A DNA stretch of 64,000 nucleotides from ZC4RG20 sp036381515 (GCA_036381515.1 DASVCR010000065.1:1-64000); one strand, 5' to 3'. Numbered from the stretch's first letter, positions 33,088-41,990 are shown. Program-made: numbers and translations. The notes: generated by a model from the sequence alone, not told the origin.

Positions 33088-35130
33088 CTACCGATTGCCC
33101 GGCCGCGGCACGACCGTATTCGCGCAGGCGGCGCGGACCTCCCGATACACGTCGTCGACGCTCGACTCGTAGCGCCTCGAGAAGTGAAACGGGACGAGCC
33201 GCGCGACGTTCGCGGCCGACGCGATCTCGCCGCAGGCCGTCGTCGTCAGATGACCCGTGCGCGCGGCGCGGTCGGCGTCCGACTCCCGGAACGTCGATTC
33301 GCAGAACATCACGTCCGCGTCGCGCGCGAGCGCCTCGAGCCGGCGCCTGTTGTCGGCGGTGTCGGCGAGGTCCGTCGCATACACGAGCTTCGTGCCCGAG
33401 CGCAGCAGCACGAGCATGTCGGCGAGCTCGCCGACGCGGCGCTCGGAGCCGTCCGGCAGGCCGATCACCTCGTCGGCTCGCCCGGCCGCAACGTGCTCCT
33501 TGAGACGCGCGAGCCACGGGCCCGGCGCGAGACCGAGCGCGGCGAGCCGCTCCTTGCGCACGTTGATCTCGACGACCGACTCGAGCGCGAACGCGAGCAC
33601 CGGCGTCAGGTGATCGAGCGTCACGGCGCGCACGCGCACGAGTGGCTCGTCGAGCAGCAGGCCGCCGGCGGCGCGCGACGCTCCGAGGGCTCGAGGGACC
33701 GGATCGCCGGCACGGACCGCGAATCTTCGCGCGACGTCGTCGGCGCCGAGCTCCGTCACGTCGAAGCGCGGCGCGCCCTCGCCGGCGCGGTCCCAGTGCA
33801 CGCCGTTCACGAGACCGTTGACGTTCGCCGCAAGGCCGGGCGGACCGTAGAGCCTGCAGCACGACGTCACGCCGATCCGCGAGCGCAGCAGCCACAGGAA
33901 GCCCGCGATGTGATCGATGTGCGCATGACTGATGAAGACGTCGGTGACCTGGTGCGCGACGCGCGCGCCGAGGCGATGCGTCTCGCCGAGATCGAACGAC
34001 AGCGTCCGGCTGCGGTGCTGCATTCGCACGAGGAGCAGCGGGTCGCCGAGCACACCGTTCACGAGCGTCGCGACGAACGGGCCGACGCGGACGACCGGCT
34101 GCAGGTCCCGAGGATCGGCGCCGTCGTGCTCGCGCGCGAGCGCGCCGTCGTGCGCACACGCGAGCGCATCGCCGGCGTTCTCCGGCACGTCGTCTGCGGC
34201 GCTGTCCGGCATCGCGAGGCGCCCCGTCGTAGACGACCGCGTAGACGACCGGGAGCGCAGCGGCCCCGCAGCGGTCGCACGATAACGGACCTCGCGGCCG
34301 AAGCGTTCGGCGGTCCCGAGCAGGCCGCCGGGCGCGCGGCACGCATCGCGCACGAGCAGCGCGGTCGCCGCCGCACTCGCATCGCCGCGCACGCGGATCC
34401 GCGCGAGCCGGCCGCGGACGGACACGATCTCGCCGAACGCGGCGCACGTCCGCTCGTCGAGCAGCGCGACCTGTCGTCCTTGCCAGGCCGAAGGCGTCTC
34501 GCGCGGCGGAGGCGTGCCGATCGCCGGCAGCGAGTCGAGGTCGAGCTCCCGCTCGCACGTGTCCGTCGCGAGGTACGCGTCCCACAGCGCCGTGCGAGCG
34601 CGCGCACGTGCCCGCTTCCCCGGCGCACGGGCTTCTGGCGCGGCGGGCATCGTCACGACGCGGAGCCCGAGCGCGCGGAGCTCGGCGGCGAGGCCGTCGG
34701 TGCCGCCCGGCCGCTCGATCAGCACGACGACGGCCGCGCGCGCCGCGGTCGCGAGCGCCGTCACGAGCTCGGCGCCGGGCACGCCGCGAACGGCGCCCGG
34801 ACCGTCGAGCAGCCACGCGCGGCGCTCGCACCGATCGAGCAGCCGCATGACCGCCTGCGCGAGCGGCAGTCGGAACCGCACCGCGTCGAGGGTGCAGAGG
34901 GGCTCGACGTCGACGAGTCGCCACGCGCCGCGGTCCCGGTCCGCGGCACACACGGCGCCCGGCGGGCCGAAGGCCGGCGAGCCGGGGTCGCAACCGATGC
35001 AGGCGACGTCGATCCCCGCCTGCGCCGCGCGCTCGGCGAGCGTCGCGGCCAGCGTCGACTTGCCGGTGCCCTGCGCGCCGGCGAGCAGCACGCGGCCGCC
35101 GGCTTCGAGCGTCGCTGCGATCGGGTCCAT
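33088..35130 (-). CDS. Clp1/Grc3-like P-loop domain fused to an RNase Z-like metallo-beta-lactamase domain
   Basis: From ATG 35130 one uninterrupted frame encodes 680 residues. Residues 1-~285 look like a Clp1/Grc3-type polynucleotide kinase: Walker A GAQGTGKST at 18-26, a CDPGSPAFGPPGAV segment where Clp1 has DxGQ...PP, and a C-terminal small beta domain. A low-complexity linker (288-306) carries a 12-bp tandem duplication. Residues ~345-680 form an RNase Z-like domain with DLGE, SHAHIDH (401-407), a Leu-rich insert and a late CESTF. A second ATG at 34212 (residue 307) could start the RNase Z part separately. An RNA-end processing role is inferred. Confidence 0.72.
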   Translation of the reverse strand: MDPIAATLEAGGRVLLAGAQGTGKSTLAATLAERAAQAGIDVACIGCDPGSPAFGPPGAVCAADRDRGAWRLVDVEPLCTLDAVRFRLPLAQAVMRLLDRCERRAWLLDGPGAVRGVPGAELVTALATAARAAVVVLIERPGGTDGLAAELRALGLRVVTMPAAPEARAPGKRARARARTALWDAYLATDTCERELDLDSLPAIGTPPPRETPSAWQGRQVALLDERTCAAFGEIVSVRGRLARIRVRGDASAAATALLVRDACRAPGGLLGTAERFGREVRYRATAAGPLRSRSSTRSSTTGRLAMPDSAADDVPENAGDALACAHDGALAREHDGADPRDLQPVVRVGPFVATLVNGVLGDPLLLVRMQHRSRTLSFDLGETHRLGARVAHQVTDVFISHAHIDHIAGFLWLLRSRIGVTSCCRLYGPPGLAANVNGLVNGVHWDRAGEGAPRFDVTELGADDVARRFAVRAGDPVPRALGASRAAGGLLLDEPLVRVRAVTLDHLTPVLAFALESVVEINVRKERLAALGLAPGPWLARLKEHVAAGRADEVIGLPDGSERRVGELADMLVLLRSGTKLVYATDLADTADNRRRLEALARDADVMFCESTFRESDADRAARTGHLTTTACGEIASAANVARLVPFHFSRRYESSVDDVYREVRAACANTVVPRPGNR

Positions 35131-35167
35131 GGCCGCAACAAAGAGAGCGTCGGCTTCCAGTATCGTC

Positions 35168-35241
35168 GCGTCAGACACCTTTTTCCTCGAAAATCGTGTC
35201 AGACACCTTTTTCGGGGAAAAAGGTGTCTGACACGATTTTC
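35168..35241. repeat. Family A repeat: one single copy plus a perfect 25-bp-arm palindrome
   Basis: A lone half-element (GTCAGACACC followed by a T-run) at 35168-35190 precedes a complete palindrome with arms 35189-35213 and 35217-35241 and a three-base GGG loop. It fills the divergent gap between the Clp1-RNase Z gene and the coiled-coil gene, so promoters for both must work around it. Confidence 0.9.
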
Positions 35242-35368
35242 ACCTGCCGGGACGTTGGCGCACGCGGCGCTGCGACGCACCCGACGCCGCAGCGCGTCTG
35301 TGACCGACCTCAACGCCGCATCCGCGCCCTTCCGCATAGGCTGAGCGCAGCACACGGGAAGGTTCCGA

Positions 35369-36049
35369 ATGAGCGAAGACCACGTGACGGAGGCGCGCCG
35401 GCGCCTCAAGGTGCTCGCCGCGCGGGCGGTCGAGGCCGCGAGGACGGCGACCGCCGCGACGTCGAGCACGGCGGCGAAGGCCGCCGCGGCCGCGAAGGCG
35501 GCGGTGTCGGCGGCGTCCCACGCTCCCCCGTCGTCGCACGACGACGTGCACGGCGCCGACGAGCGCGACGAGAAGATCGCACGCCTCGAGCAAGAGATCG
35601 AAGCCGAGCGTGCGAGAGCCGCGGAGCTCGAACGCACCGTCAAGGCGCTCGAGTTCAAGCTCGACGTCCTCGAGCGGAGCTACGCGAAGCAGCTCGCCGA
35701 CGCGCGGACGGACGGCGACGCGGCGAAACGCGAGCTCGCGGAGGTCAAGGCCGAGCTCGCGGACGCCCGCCACGAGCTGAAGCAGGTCGCGGCGCACCGC
35801 GACCGGCTGCGCGACATGTACGCGTTCGACGGCCGGCGCGTGCCGCCCGAGCTCCGCGAGCGGCAGCCCGGCGAAGAGGATACGATCGCGCGGCTTCTGA
35901 ACGCAGCGCCGGATCCCGGCGCGAAGGCGGACGCGCCCTCCGTCGCCGACGAGCCCGAGACCGGGGATCTGCTCTCCCCCGATCTCGTGTTCGACGCGAA
36001 CGACGACGAGGAAGACGGCGACGGCGAGACGAAAGCGGCGCGGGGCTAG
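35369..36049 (+). CDS. Coiled-coil protein, function unknown
   Basis: The 226-residue protein has an Ala/Lys-rich N-terminal stretch (20-50), then a long coiled coil (about 65-155) with heptad-like EKIARLEQEIEAERARAAELERTVKALEFKLDVLE and AELADARHELKQVAAHRD. An acidic C-terminus follows. No signal peptide or membrane helix is present, and I do not recognise the family. It stands alone between the RNase Z fusion and nnrS. A structural or scaffold role in the cytoplasm is all the sequence suggests. Confidence 0.7.
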   Translation: MSEDHVTEARRRLKVLAARAVEAARTATAATSSTAAKAAAAAKAAVSAASHAPPSSHDDVHGADERDEKIARLEQEIEAERARAAELERTVKALEFKLDVLERSYAKQLADARTDGDAAKRELAEVKAELADARHELKQVAAHRDRLRDMYAFDGRRVPPELRERQPGEEDTIARLLNAAPDPGAKADAPSVADEPETGDLLSPDLVFDANDDEEDGDGETKAARG

Positions 36050-36108
36050 CCGCGCTAGCCGCGTCAAGGTCGCGCGCGACGCCCGCGGGCGTCCCTGTCG
36101 ATCCTCGC

Positions 36109-37269
36109 TCAGCTCGACTGCACGCGCGGACCGAGCAGGATCGGCACGTACACCGCGAGAAACACGACGAACGCGCCGGCCCAGAGCGCGGCGGCGCACG
36201 CGAACACGTGGACCGGGCCGAGCGGCAATACCACGGGGCCGAGCACGCGCACGACCGCACCCGCGACGACGAGCGCGTACGCGACGCTGATCGCGCGGTG
36301 GACGACGAGCGGCCGGCCGGTGTGCCCGAGCGCGACGCGCGTCGTGACGGCGAGGATCATCGTGCCGAAGACGCCGGCCGTCTGCGCATGCAGCCAGTGC
36401 GCGGCCCACGGCGCCTCCGCGAGGATCCACGCGGCCTTGAGGGCGAGCGCCGCGGCGACCCAGGCGTAGCCGACGTGCAGAATCAGCACGATCGGCATCC
36501 GCAGGGTCTTCCACCCCTCCCAGCGTGCGAGCCGCGCCGCGATCAGCGCGGCCGCAGCGGCCGCGGCGACGCCGGCCGCACGCGACGCGGGCGCCGCGAG
36601 ATCGACGACGACGACCGCCGCGATCGCGACGAGCGACGCGCGCTCGAGCCAGGGCGCGGGCGCGATCGACGTCGCGATGCGCTCGCGCACGAGCGCGTTG
36701 CGCGTGAACGCCGGGACGATCCGGCCCCCGACGACGACGACCATCACGAGCACGATGTTCGCCGCGAAGCGCAGCGGATCGAACGGCAGCGCGAGCAGGC
36801 CGGCCGCGGACGCATGGAACGCCGCGTCCGCGGCGAACAGCAGGCCGAGCAGCACCAGGAACGGGAAATTCCGCACGTTGCGCGTTCTCACGAGCGGCCC
36901 CGCGAGCGCGGCCGCGAGCGCCGGGAGGAACGCGAGATCGAGCGCGACGGCCGGCGTCGAGTGCAGCCCGGTCAGCGGGCTCGAGACGACGCGCCCCGCG
37001 ATCCACAGCAGCGCGAGGCCTGCGAGCGGGACGCCCGACACGGGCTTCGTCCCGGTCCACGTCGGCGCGGCCGTCAGCAGGAAGCCTGCGATCGCGGCCG
37101 CGACGAAGCCGAAGATCATCTCGTGCCCGTGCCAGCGGAAGAGCGGCAGCGCCTCGCCGGCCCAGCCCACCCCGGTCAGCGCGGCGAGGAGCGTCGCGAG
37201 CGCGAGCACGGCCCACGCCGCGCCGAGCAAAAAGAACGGTCGGAAACCGTACGACAAGAAGACTTGCAT
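36109..37269 (-). CDS. nnrS: NnrS family haem-copper membrane protein
   Basis: The roughly 386-residue protein has about twelve hydrophobic segments. It carries the NnrS start VFLSYGFRPFFLLGAAWAVLALATLL, WHGHEMIFGFVAAAIAGFLLTAAPTWTG and GGRIVPAFTRNALVRER. NnrS binds haem and copper and protects cells against nitrosative stress, notably dinitrosyl iron complexes. I prefer ATG 37269 to the GTG 37275 because the GGCGGG sequence is then at a usable distance. It is the last gene of nsrR-membrane protein-nnrS. Confidence 0.9.
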   Translation of the reverse strand: MQVFLSYGFRPFFLLGAAWAVLALATLLAALTGVGWAGEALPLFRWHGHEMIFGFVAAAIAGFLLTAAPTWTGTKPVSGVPLAGLALLWIAGRVVSSPLTGLHSTPAVALDLAFLPALAAALAGPLVRTRNVRNFPFLVLLGLLFAADAAFHASAAGLLALPFDPLRFAANIVLVMVVVVGGRIVPAFTRNALVRERIATSIAPAPWLERASLVAIAAVVVVDLAAPASRAAGVAAAAAAALIAARLARWEGWKTLRMPIVLILHVGYAWVAAALALKAAWILAEAPWAAHWLHAQTAGVFGTMILAVTTRVALGHTGRPLVVHRAISVAYALVVAGAVVRVLGPVVLPLGPVHVFACAAALWAGAFVVFLAVYVPILLGPRVQSS

Positions 37270-37296
37270 GATCACGACCCGCCGCTTCGAGCGCGG

Positions 37297-37842
37297 CTAT
37301 CGACCGGCGGAGGCTCGGCCGCGCAGGCCCGCAACGCCGAGCCACGCGGCGCCGACGAGCGCGCCGAGCTTCACGGCCTCGACCGCGACGTAGACGTCGT
37401 GCAGCACGGACGCCGGAGGGGTGCCGCCCTGGATGATGACCTCGACGCGCGCGTCGAGGCGCGGGAGCAGGAAGAATCCCTGCAGCACGACGGCCGCGAG
37501 CAGGAAGGCCGCAACGAGCGTCGCATACGGCAGCGCGCCGCCGCGTCGCGCTCCGTCCGCTCCGTCGTGCCAGATGATGCGCTGCCGGTCCGATGCGATC
37601 GCGGCGATCAGCGTCACGGCCGCGATCACGAGCTCGACGCGGTTGTACCAGTGGAACGTCTGCCGACCGACGTCGAGCGCGACCGGCAGCGTGAGCGACG
37701 GCGCGAGAAACTTCACCGGCGTCGCGAGGAACGACACGCCGAGCACCACGCCGATCCAGACGAGCGAGACGACCGCGAACACGGCGATGGCGGTGTCGCT
37801 GCGCGCCGTGCTCACCGCGGGAGTCCTTTCCACGAGAGCCAT
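37297..37842 (-). CDS. Four-helix membrane protein of the NO-stress operon
   Basis: The 181-residue product starts at ATG 37842 behind a perfect GGAGG. It has four hydrophobic segments with FAVVSLVWIGVVLGVSFLATPVKFLAPSLTLPVALDVGRQTFHWYNRVELVIAAVTL and a later LVAAFLLAAVVLQGFFLLPRLDARV. Similar small membrane proteins are found beside NnrS and Nor genes, and the overall layout resembles DUF4149-like proteins. The conserved His in FHWYNR could bind haem. It sits between nsrR and nnrS, 27 bp from the latter. Function unknown. Confidence 0.7.
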   Translation of the reverse strand: MALVERTPAVSTARSDTAIAVFAVVSLVWIGVVLGVSFLATPVKFLAPSLTLPVALDVGRQTFHWYNRVELVIAAVTLIAAIASDRQRIIWHDGADGARRGGALPYATLVAAFLLAAVVLQGFFLLPRLDARVEVIIQGGTPPASVLHDVYVAVEAVKLGALVGAAWLGVAGLRGRASAGR

Positions 37843-37918
37843 GCGTTGCCTCCTCCGTCCCTCCGATCGCGCGCGCGACCCTGCGCGCGCTCGCCGCGCT
37901 CCCATGCGCGGCGTTACC

Positions 37919-38419
37919 TCATGCGGCCGATGCGGCGCGCGGCAGTCGCCTCTTGCCCTTGTGCTCGCGGACGGACCGGCCGAGCAGCCCTTCGAGCCGC
38001 CCTTCGGGCCCGAGCAGATCCTCGAGCGTGTAGCGATCGAGCACGCCGAGAAACGCGCCGAGCGCATCGTTGAGCACACCCTTCAGCACGCACGCCGGCG
38101 CAATGACGCACACGCCGGGCGTCGTCCTGTCGAAGCACGGAACGATGTGGAACGCGCCCTCGACCTCGCGGACGACGTCGCCGAGACGAATCTGCGATGC
38201 AGGCACGCCGAGGCGCAGCCCGCCGCCTTTGCCGCGCAGCGTCTCGAGATAACCGGCACGGGCCAGCTGCTGCACCACCTTCATCAGGTGATTACGTGAT
38301 ATCCCGTATTGCGCGGAGATCTCGCCGATCGTTACACCCCTCTTCTCGCCTTTCCGGTCGTTCAGGCCGACCGAGATCAGTACTCGCAGGGTGTAGTCCG
38401 TGAACCTTGTCAGCTGCAT
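37919..38419 (-). CDS. nsrR: NsrR, Rrf2-family nitric oxide-sensing repressor
   Basis: The 166-residue Rrf2-type regulator has an N-terminal winged helix (MQLTRFTDYTLRVLISVGL, ITIGEISAQYGISRNHLMKVVQQLARAGYLETLRGKGGGLRL). It has three cysteines at 95, 104 and 110 (PCF, GVCVIAPAC) for an iron-sulfur cluster. Asp8 is also conserved, as in NsrR proteins where it serves as a cluster ligand. NO destroys the cluster and relieves repression. It leads the nsrR-membrane protein-nnrS operon and is divergent from the multicopper oxidase, with a candidate NsrR site between them. Confidence 0.92.
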   Translation of the reverse strand: MQLTRFTDYTLRVLISVGLNDRKGEKRGVTIGEISAQYGISRNHLMKVVQQLARAGYLETLRGKGGGLRLGVPASQIRLGDVVREVEGAFHIVPCFDRTTPGVCVIAPACVLKGVLNDALGAFLGVLDRYTLEDLLGPEGRLEGLLGRSVREHKGKRRLPRAASAA

Positions 38420-38435
38420 GAGCGTTTTGTAGGAT

Positions 38436-38458
38436 AAGATGCATCTAATTTACTTCTT
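38436..38458. promoter_or_regulatory. Candidate NsrR operator
   Basis: AAGATGCATCT at 38436-38446 faces an imperfect inverted half, ATTTACTTCTT, at 38448-38458. The arrangement resembles the NsrR consensus of two inverted AAGATGCATTT-like halves, with mismatches mainly in the right half. The site is in the 62-bp AT-rich gap between nsrR and the multicopper oxidase gene, where an autoregulatory site is expected. It would be placed to control both genes. Confidence 0.5.
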
Positions 38459-38481
38459 TTGAATCGTCGAGCGCAACGGGA

Positions 38482-39975
38482 ATGTCGAGACGATTACGAG
38501 ATGGCGTTCTTCTCAAGTATGCGAGCCTGGCGGGGGTGGCGCTCGGAGCCCTGACGATCGGCGGATGCGGGCCGACGCAGAGCGCGCTCGAGGTCGAGCA
38601 GCCGGAGGGCTGGGCCGACGACCTCGCGCTCGCCGAGCCCGAGGACCTGAATCCGGACCCCGATATCGTCGAGATCGAGCTCGAGGCCAGCATCACCGAC
38701 CTCGAGCTGATTCCCGGCAAGAAGACTCCGGTCTGGACCTACAACGGCACGCTGCCGGGCCCGCTGATCCGCGCGAAGGTCGGCGACAAGATCATCGTTC
38801 ACTTCAAGAACTCGCTGCCCGAGGCGACGAGCATTCACTGGCACGGCATGCGTCTGCCGAACAACATGGACGGCGTGCCGGGCCTCACGCAGGATCCGAT
38901 CCCGCCCGGCGGCGAGTTCGTCTACGAGCTCGACGCGAAGGACGCCGGCACGTTCTGGTACCACCCGCACATCAACTCCGCCGCCCAGGTCGGCTGGGGG
39001 CTTTACGGCCCGCTCGTCGTCGAGGATCCGCAGGATCCCGACGTGTTCGGCGACGAGCTCGTGCTCGTGCTGTCCGACATCGCGCTCGACGAGGAGGGGC
39101 GGTTCCTGCCGGAGGATACGGGCGGCGAGTTCGGTGATCTCTTCGGCCGCGAGGGCAACGTGCTGCTCGTGAACGGCAAGGTGCGGCCGCAGCTCAAGGT
39201 GCGCCAGGGCAAGCAGCAGCGCTGGCGCGTGATCAACGCCGCTCGCGCGCGGTACTACACGCTGCGGCTGCCGAACCACACGTTCGTGAAGCTCGGCGGC
39301 GACAACGGCCTCGCCGAGCGCTCGCAGGAGGTGCCGAGGATCATCCTCGTGCCCGGCGAGCGCGCGGACTTCGTCTTCACGCCGTCGGATCCTCCCGGCA
39401 CGTCGACGTTCATGCAGTGGATTCCGACGGAGCGCGGCTTCGGCAGCGTCTTCAATCGGCCTCGCGAGGACATGCTCGAGATCGTGACCGTCGACGCCGA
39501 TCCGGTGATCCCCGAGCAGATCCCGATCGAGCTCAGGAAGATCGAGCGGATCGACGTCGCCGGTGCAAAGGAGCTGACGATCGACCTCACGATCGAGACG
39601 CAGAGCACGGCGCGCGCGAAGGAGGTCGTGATGGGCATCAACGGCATCCCGTACTGGAACAGCAAGCCGCTCGAGGCCCGCATCGGAGAGACGCAGATCT
39701 GGAACGTCGTGAACGACACCGCGTTCGCGCATCCATTCCATCTGCACGGCTACTTCTTCCAGGTGCTCGACGATACCCGCGTCCCCGAGTGGAAGGACAC
39801 GGTCGACGTGCCCGCCGGGTCGTCGCTGCGCATCGCCGTGCGCTTCGACGAGCGCCCCGGCATGTGGATGTACCACTGCCACATCCTCGATCACGCGGAT
39901 TCGGGGATGATGGGGCACCTCTGGGTCGCGGCCGAAGGCGAGACGCACCCGCCGCACGTCGAGCTGATCCATTAA
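38482..39975 (+). CDS. Multicopper oxidase, lipoprotein
   Basis: The 497-residue protein has a lipobox-like GGC at 27-29 and a cupredoxin-type architecture. The four copper motifs are visible: HWHG (119-122), HPH (161-163), HPFHLHG (417-423) and HCHILDHADSGMM (465-477). This is the full laccase-like set with type 1, 2 and 3 coppers, so it oxidises a substrate with reduction of oxygen to water on the outside. It is not a NirK nitrite reductase, which lacks this C-terminal motif. It is divergent from nsrR, so control by nitric oxide is possible. Confidence 0.88.
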   Translation: MSRRLRDGVLLKYASLAGVALGALTIGGCGPTQSALEVEQPEGWADDLALAEPEDLNPDPDIVEIELEASITDLELIPGKKTPVWTYNGTLPGPLIRAKVGDKIIVHFKNSLPEATSIHWHGMRLPNNMDGVPGLTQDPIPPGGEFVYELDAKDAGTFWYHPHINSAAQVGWGLYGPLVVEDPQDPDVFGDELVLVLSDIALDEEGRFLPEDTGGEFGDLFGREGNVLLVNGKVRPQLKVRQGKQQRWRVINAARARYYTLRLPNHTFVKLGGDNGLAERSQEVPRIILVPGERADFVFTPSDPPGTSTFMQWIPTERGFGSVFNRPREDMLEIVTVDADPVIPEQIPIELRKIERIDVAGAKELTIDLTIETQSTARAKEVVMGINGIPYWNSKPLEARIGETQIWNVVNDTAFAHPFHLHGYFFQVLDDTRVPEWKDTVDVPAGSSLRIAVRFDERPGMWMYHCHILDHADSGMMGHLWVAAEGETHPPHVELIH

Positions 39976-40105
39976 GGGGTCTGGAGCCCGGCACGGACGC
40001 CGAGGCCGGCAGGGACGCTAAGGCCGACGGGCGCAGAAGCCCGCGCCGCTGTAGGATGCAAAGGTCCGTTGGACCGAGCGGTGGGGCTCCGACCCCGTTT
40101 TTCCT

Positions 40106-40984
40106 ATGGCTCACATCCCGACTTCCCTCGTCCTCGGCGCCGGCGGCGCGCGCGGCCTCGCCCATATCGGCGTGATCCGCTGCCTCGAGGCACACGGCTA
40201 CGAGATCCGCTACATCTCGGGCGCCTCGATGGGCGCCCTCGTCGGCGGCATCTACGCGGCCGGCAAGCTCGACACGTTCGCGGACTGGGTCACCGCGCTG
40301 CAGCGTCTCGACGTGCTGCTCCTGCTCGACTGGTCGCTGAACGGCTCGCTCTTCAAGGGCGAGCGGATCATCCGCGTGCTGCGCGAGCTCGTCGGCGACT
40401 GCCGGATCGAGGACCTGCCGATCGGCTTCACGGCGATCGCGACCGAGCTGTCGACGGGCCGCGAGATGTGGCTCAACCGCGGCCCGCTCTTCGACGCGAT
40501 CCGCGCGTCGATCGCGGTGCCGACGGTCTTCGCGGCCGTCACGCTCGAGAACCTCGTGCTCGTCGACGGCGGCCTCGTGAACCCGGTGCCCGTCGCGCCG
40601 ACGCTGAACGTCCACACGGACGTCACGATCGCCGTCGACCTGAACGCGCCGGACGAGCCCGACGCGCCCGTCCGGATTCGCGCGGGGCGGCAGGACGCAT
40701 CGCCGAGCGCGCACCGGCAGAGGATCCTGAGCTTCATCGATACGCTGCTCGGCACCGACGCGTCGCCGACGTCGACGCAGCTCGGCTTCTACGACCTCGC
40801 GGCCCGCTCGATGGACGCTATGCAGCGCACGATCACGCAGCTCAAGCTCGCGAGCTACGCGCCGACGCTCGTGATCCCGATCCCCGGCAACCTGTGCGGC
40901 TTCTTCGACTTCTACCGGGCGCAGGCGCTGATCGACTACGGCTACGAGCGCACGGAGCAGGCGCTCGCAACGCTCGGCGCGTGA
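40106..40984 (+). CDS. Patatin-like phospholipase (RssA-like)
   Basis: The 292-residue protein has the patatin oxyanion glycine-rich start LVLGAGGARGLAHIGVI (about 8-24). The nucleophile elbow GASMG (about 38-42) and the catalytic Asp motif VDGGLVNPVP (about 153-162) follow. These lipases cleave acyl esters of phospholipids with a Ser-Asp dyad. There is no signal peptide, so it is probably cytoplasmic or peripheral to the membrane. A short GGGGCTCCGACCCC palindrome, perhaps a decayed family B unit, lies 15-30 bp before the ATG. Confidence 0.88.
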   Translation: MAHIPTSLVLGAGGARGLAHIGVIRCLEAHGYEIRYISGASMGALVGGIYAAGKLDTFADWVTALQRLDVLLLLDWSLNGSLFKGERIIRVLRELVGDCRIEDLPIGFTAIATELSTGREMWLNRGPLFDAIRASIAVPTVFAAVTLENLVLVDGGLVNPVPVAPTLNVHTDVTIAVDLNAPDEPDAPVRIRAGRQDASPSAHRQRILSFIDTLLGTDASPTSTQLGFYDLAARSMDAMQRTITQLKLASYAPTLVIPIPGNLCGFFDFYRAQALIDYGYERTEQALATLGA

Positions 40985-41017
40985 GCCCGCCGGCCTGCTC
41001 CGTGAGACGCTCGAGAC

Positions 41018-41908
41018 TTACCGTCGGAGCCCCCGCTCGTATCGCGACGTCTCGATGTAGTTGCGTACCGCGGTGTTCCCCTCGTGGCACGCGTACTCGA
41101 AGATCTTGTAATCGTCGTCGCGCCACATCGGATACTGAATCGTGAATGGCCGGGTCAGCGTGACCGGGTCCTCGACCGTCATCTCGTACTCGATCACGTC
41201 GTCGCTGACGCGCGTGAAGCGCTCGACGATCCGCAGGCTCTCGGACGACGGGTTCACCGTGCGCGGCGCACCGGGCACGCCGACGTTCGCGAGCATCGTC
41301 TGACCGTTGAAGTTCGTCGTCTCGACGACGAGCGTGTTGCCTTCCCAACGGCCGCGCGACTCGCCGAGCCACTGCTTGATCGCCGGATCGAGCGCCGGAC
41401 GTCCGTCGACCGGGATGATCCGCGACTCGTGCGCCATCTCGAGGCTGATCACGACGTAGCCGGGCGCCTGATCGATGCGGATCCCGTTGTTGTAGTTGCG
41501 CGGCAGCATCGACACCGGCAGGCCGCGCGTGATGCAGCGGTCCCACGAGTCGAAATCGGAGAGGTCGTCGAAGTTGTCGTCCTGATAGTAGGTGCCGCTC
41601 ATCGTCGCGGCCTTGGCCTTGCCCGCTTCGCTCAGCGCCGGGAAACGCCCGTTCGGCGGATCGACGATCAGCGACGTCAGCCGCAGCGCCTGCGTCGGCT
41701 CGGCCCAATGGCCGCCGCCCATCCTGTTGCTGCGGATCTCCTCGTCGTAGCGGGTGTTGCGCTGCGCGACGCGCGCCTCGACCTCGGCGAACTCCTCGTC
41801 GGTCATGTAACGGCGGTTCCCGTAGCGCTCGGGCCGCTCCATCGGCGTGCCGATCAGGTGCGCGATCGGCCACATGCCCTGCAGATCCGGATCGCCCCAC
41901 GCCGTCAT
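41018..41908 (-). CDS. Secreted-protein-family member lacking a visible signal peptide
   Basis: The 296-residue protein starts TAWGDPDLQGMWPIAHLIGTPMERPERY, which is usually found inside longer exported proteins of this uncharacterised family. Other features are WLGESRGRWEGNTLVVETTNFNGQT and ESLRIVERFTRVSDDVIEYEMTVEDPVTLTRPFTI. No signal peptide or better upstream start is visible, so the 5' end may be lost or the start mis-set. It is the last gene of a five-gene minus-strand operon and shares its W-x-G-x-W-E-G motif with the first gene of that operon. Confidence 0.7.
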   Translation of the reverse strand: MTAWGDPDLQGMWPIAHLIGTPMERPERYGNRRYMTDEEFAEVEARVAQRNTRYDEEIRSNRMGGGHWAEPTQALRLTSLIVDPPNGRFPALSEAGKAKAATMSGTYYQDDNFDDLSDFDSWDRCITRGLPVSMLPRNYNNGIRIDQAPGYVVISLEMAHESRIIPVDGRPALDPAIKQWLGESRGRWEGNTLVVETTNFNGQTMLANVGVPGAPRTVNPSSESLRIVERFTRVSDDVIEYEMTVEDPVTLTRPFTIQYPMWRDDDYKIFEYACHEGNTAVRNYIETSRYERGLRR

Positions 41909-41990
41909 CGGATGGACCCAGTCGGCGGCCGGGCCGCTCGCATGCGCACGCCGGCATGTGCCGGGACGAAGACTCGCGCGCGGCGCGTGC

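Noticed and set aside
34220..34290. A frameshift between the Clp1-like and RNase Z-like parts
   Set aside because: An alternative frame in the linker looks somewhat protein-like (ALPVVYAVVYDG), but the main frame is uninterrupted on both sides and no upstream or downstream domain is cut. It remains possible only if homologues show that reading.
33184..38073. A 1629-residue open frame on the plus strand across several minus-strand genes
   Set aside because: It is an antisense frame in GC-rich DNA, with Arg/Glu-rich low-complexity sequence and no family resemblance. It covers the RNase Z fusion, nnrS and neighbours, which are well supported on the other strand.
38482..39975. Copper nitrite reductase NirK, because of the neighbouring NO genes
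   Set aside because: The protein has the HCHILDHADSGMM C-terminal motif and full HWHG/HPH/HPFHLHG set of multicopper oxidases, which NirK lacks.
39976..40105. A second riboswitch-like stretch before the patatin gene (GCACGGACGCCGAGG, GGACGCTAAGGCC)
   Set aside because: It has GC-rich direct repeats and a short palindrome, but no order of conserved segments like GEMM or any other class I know.
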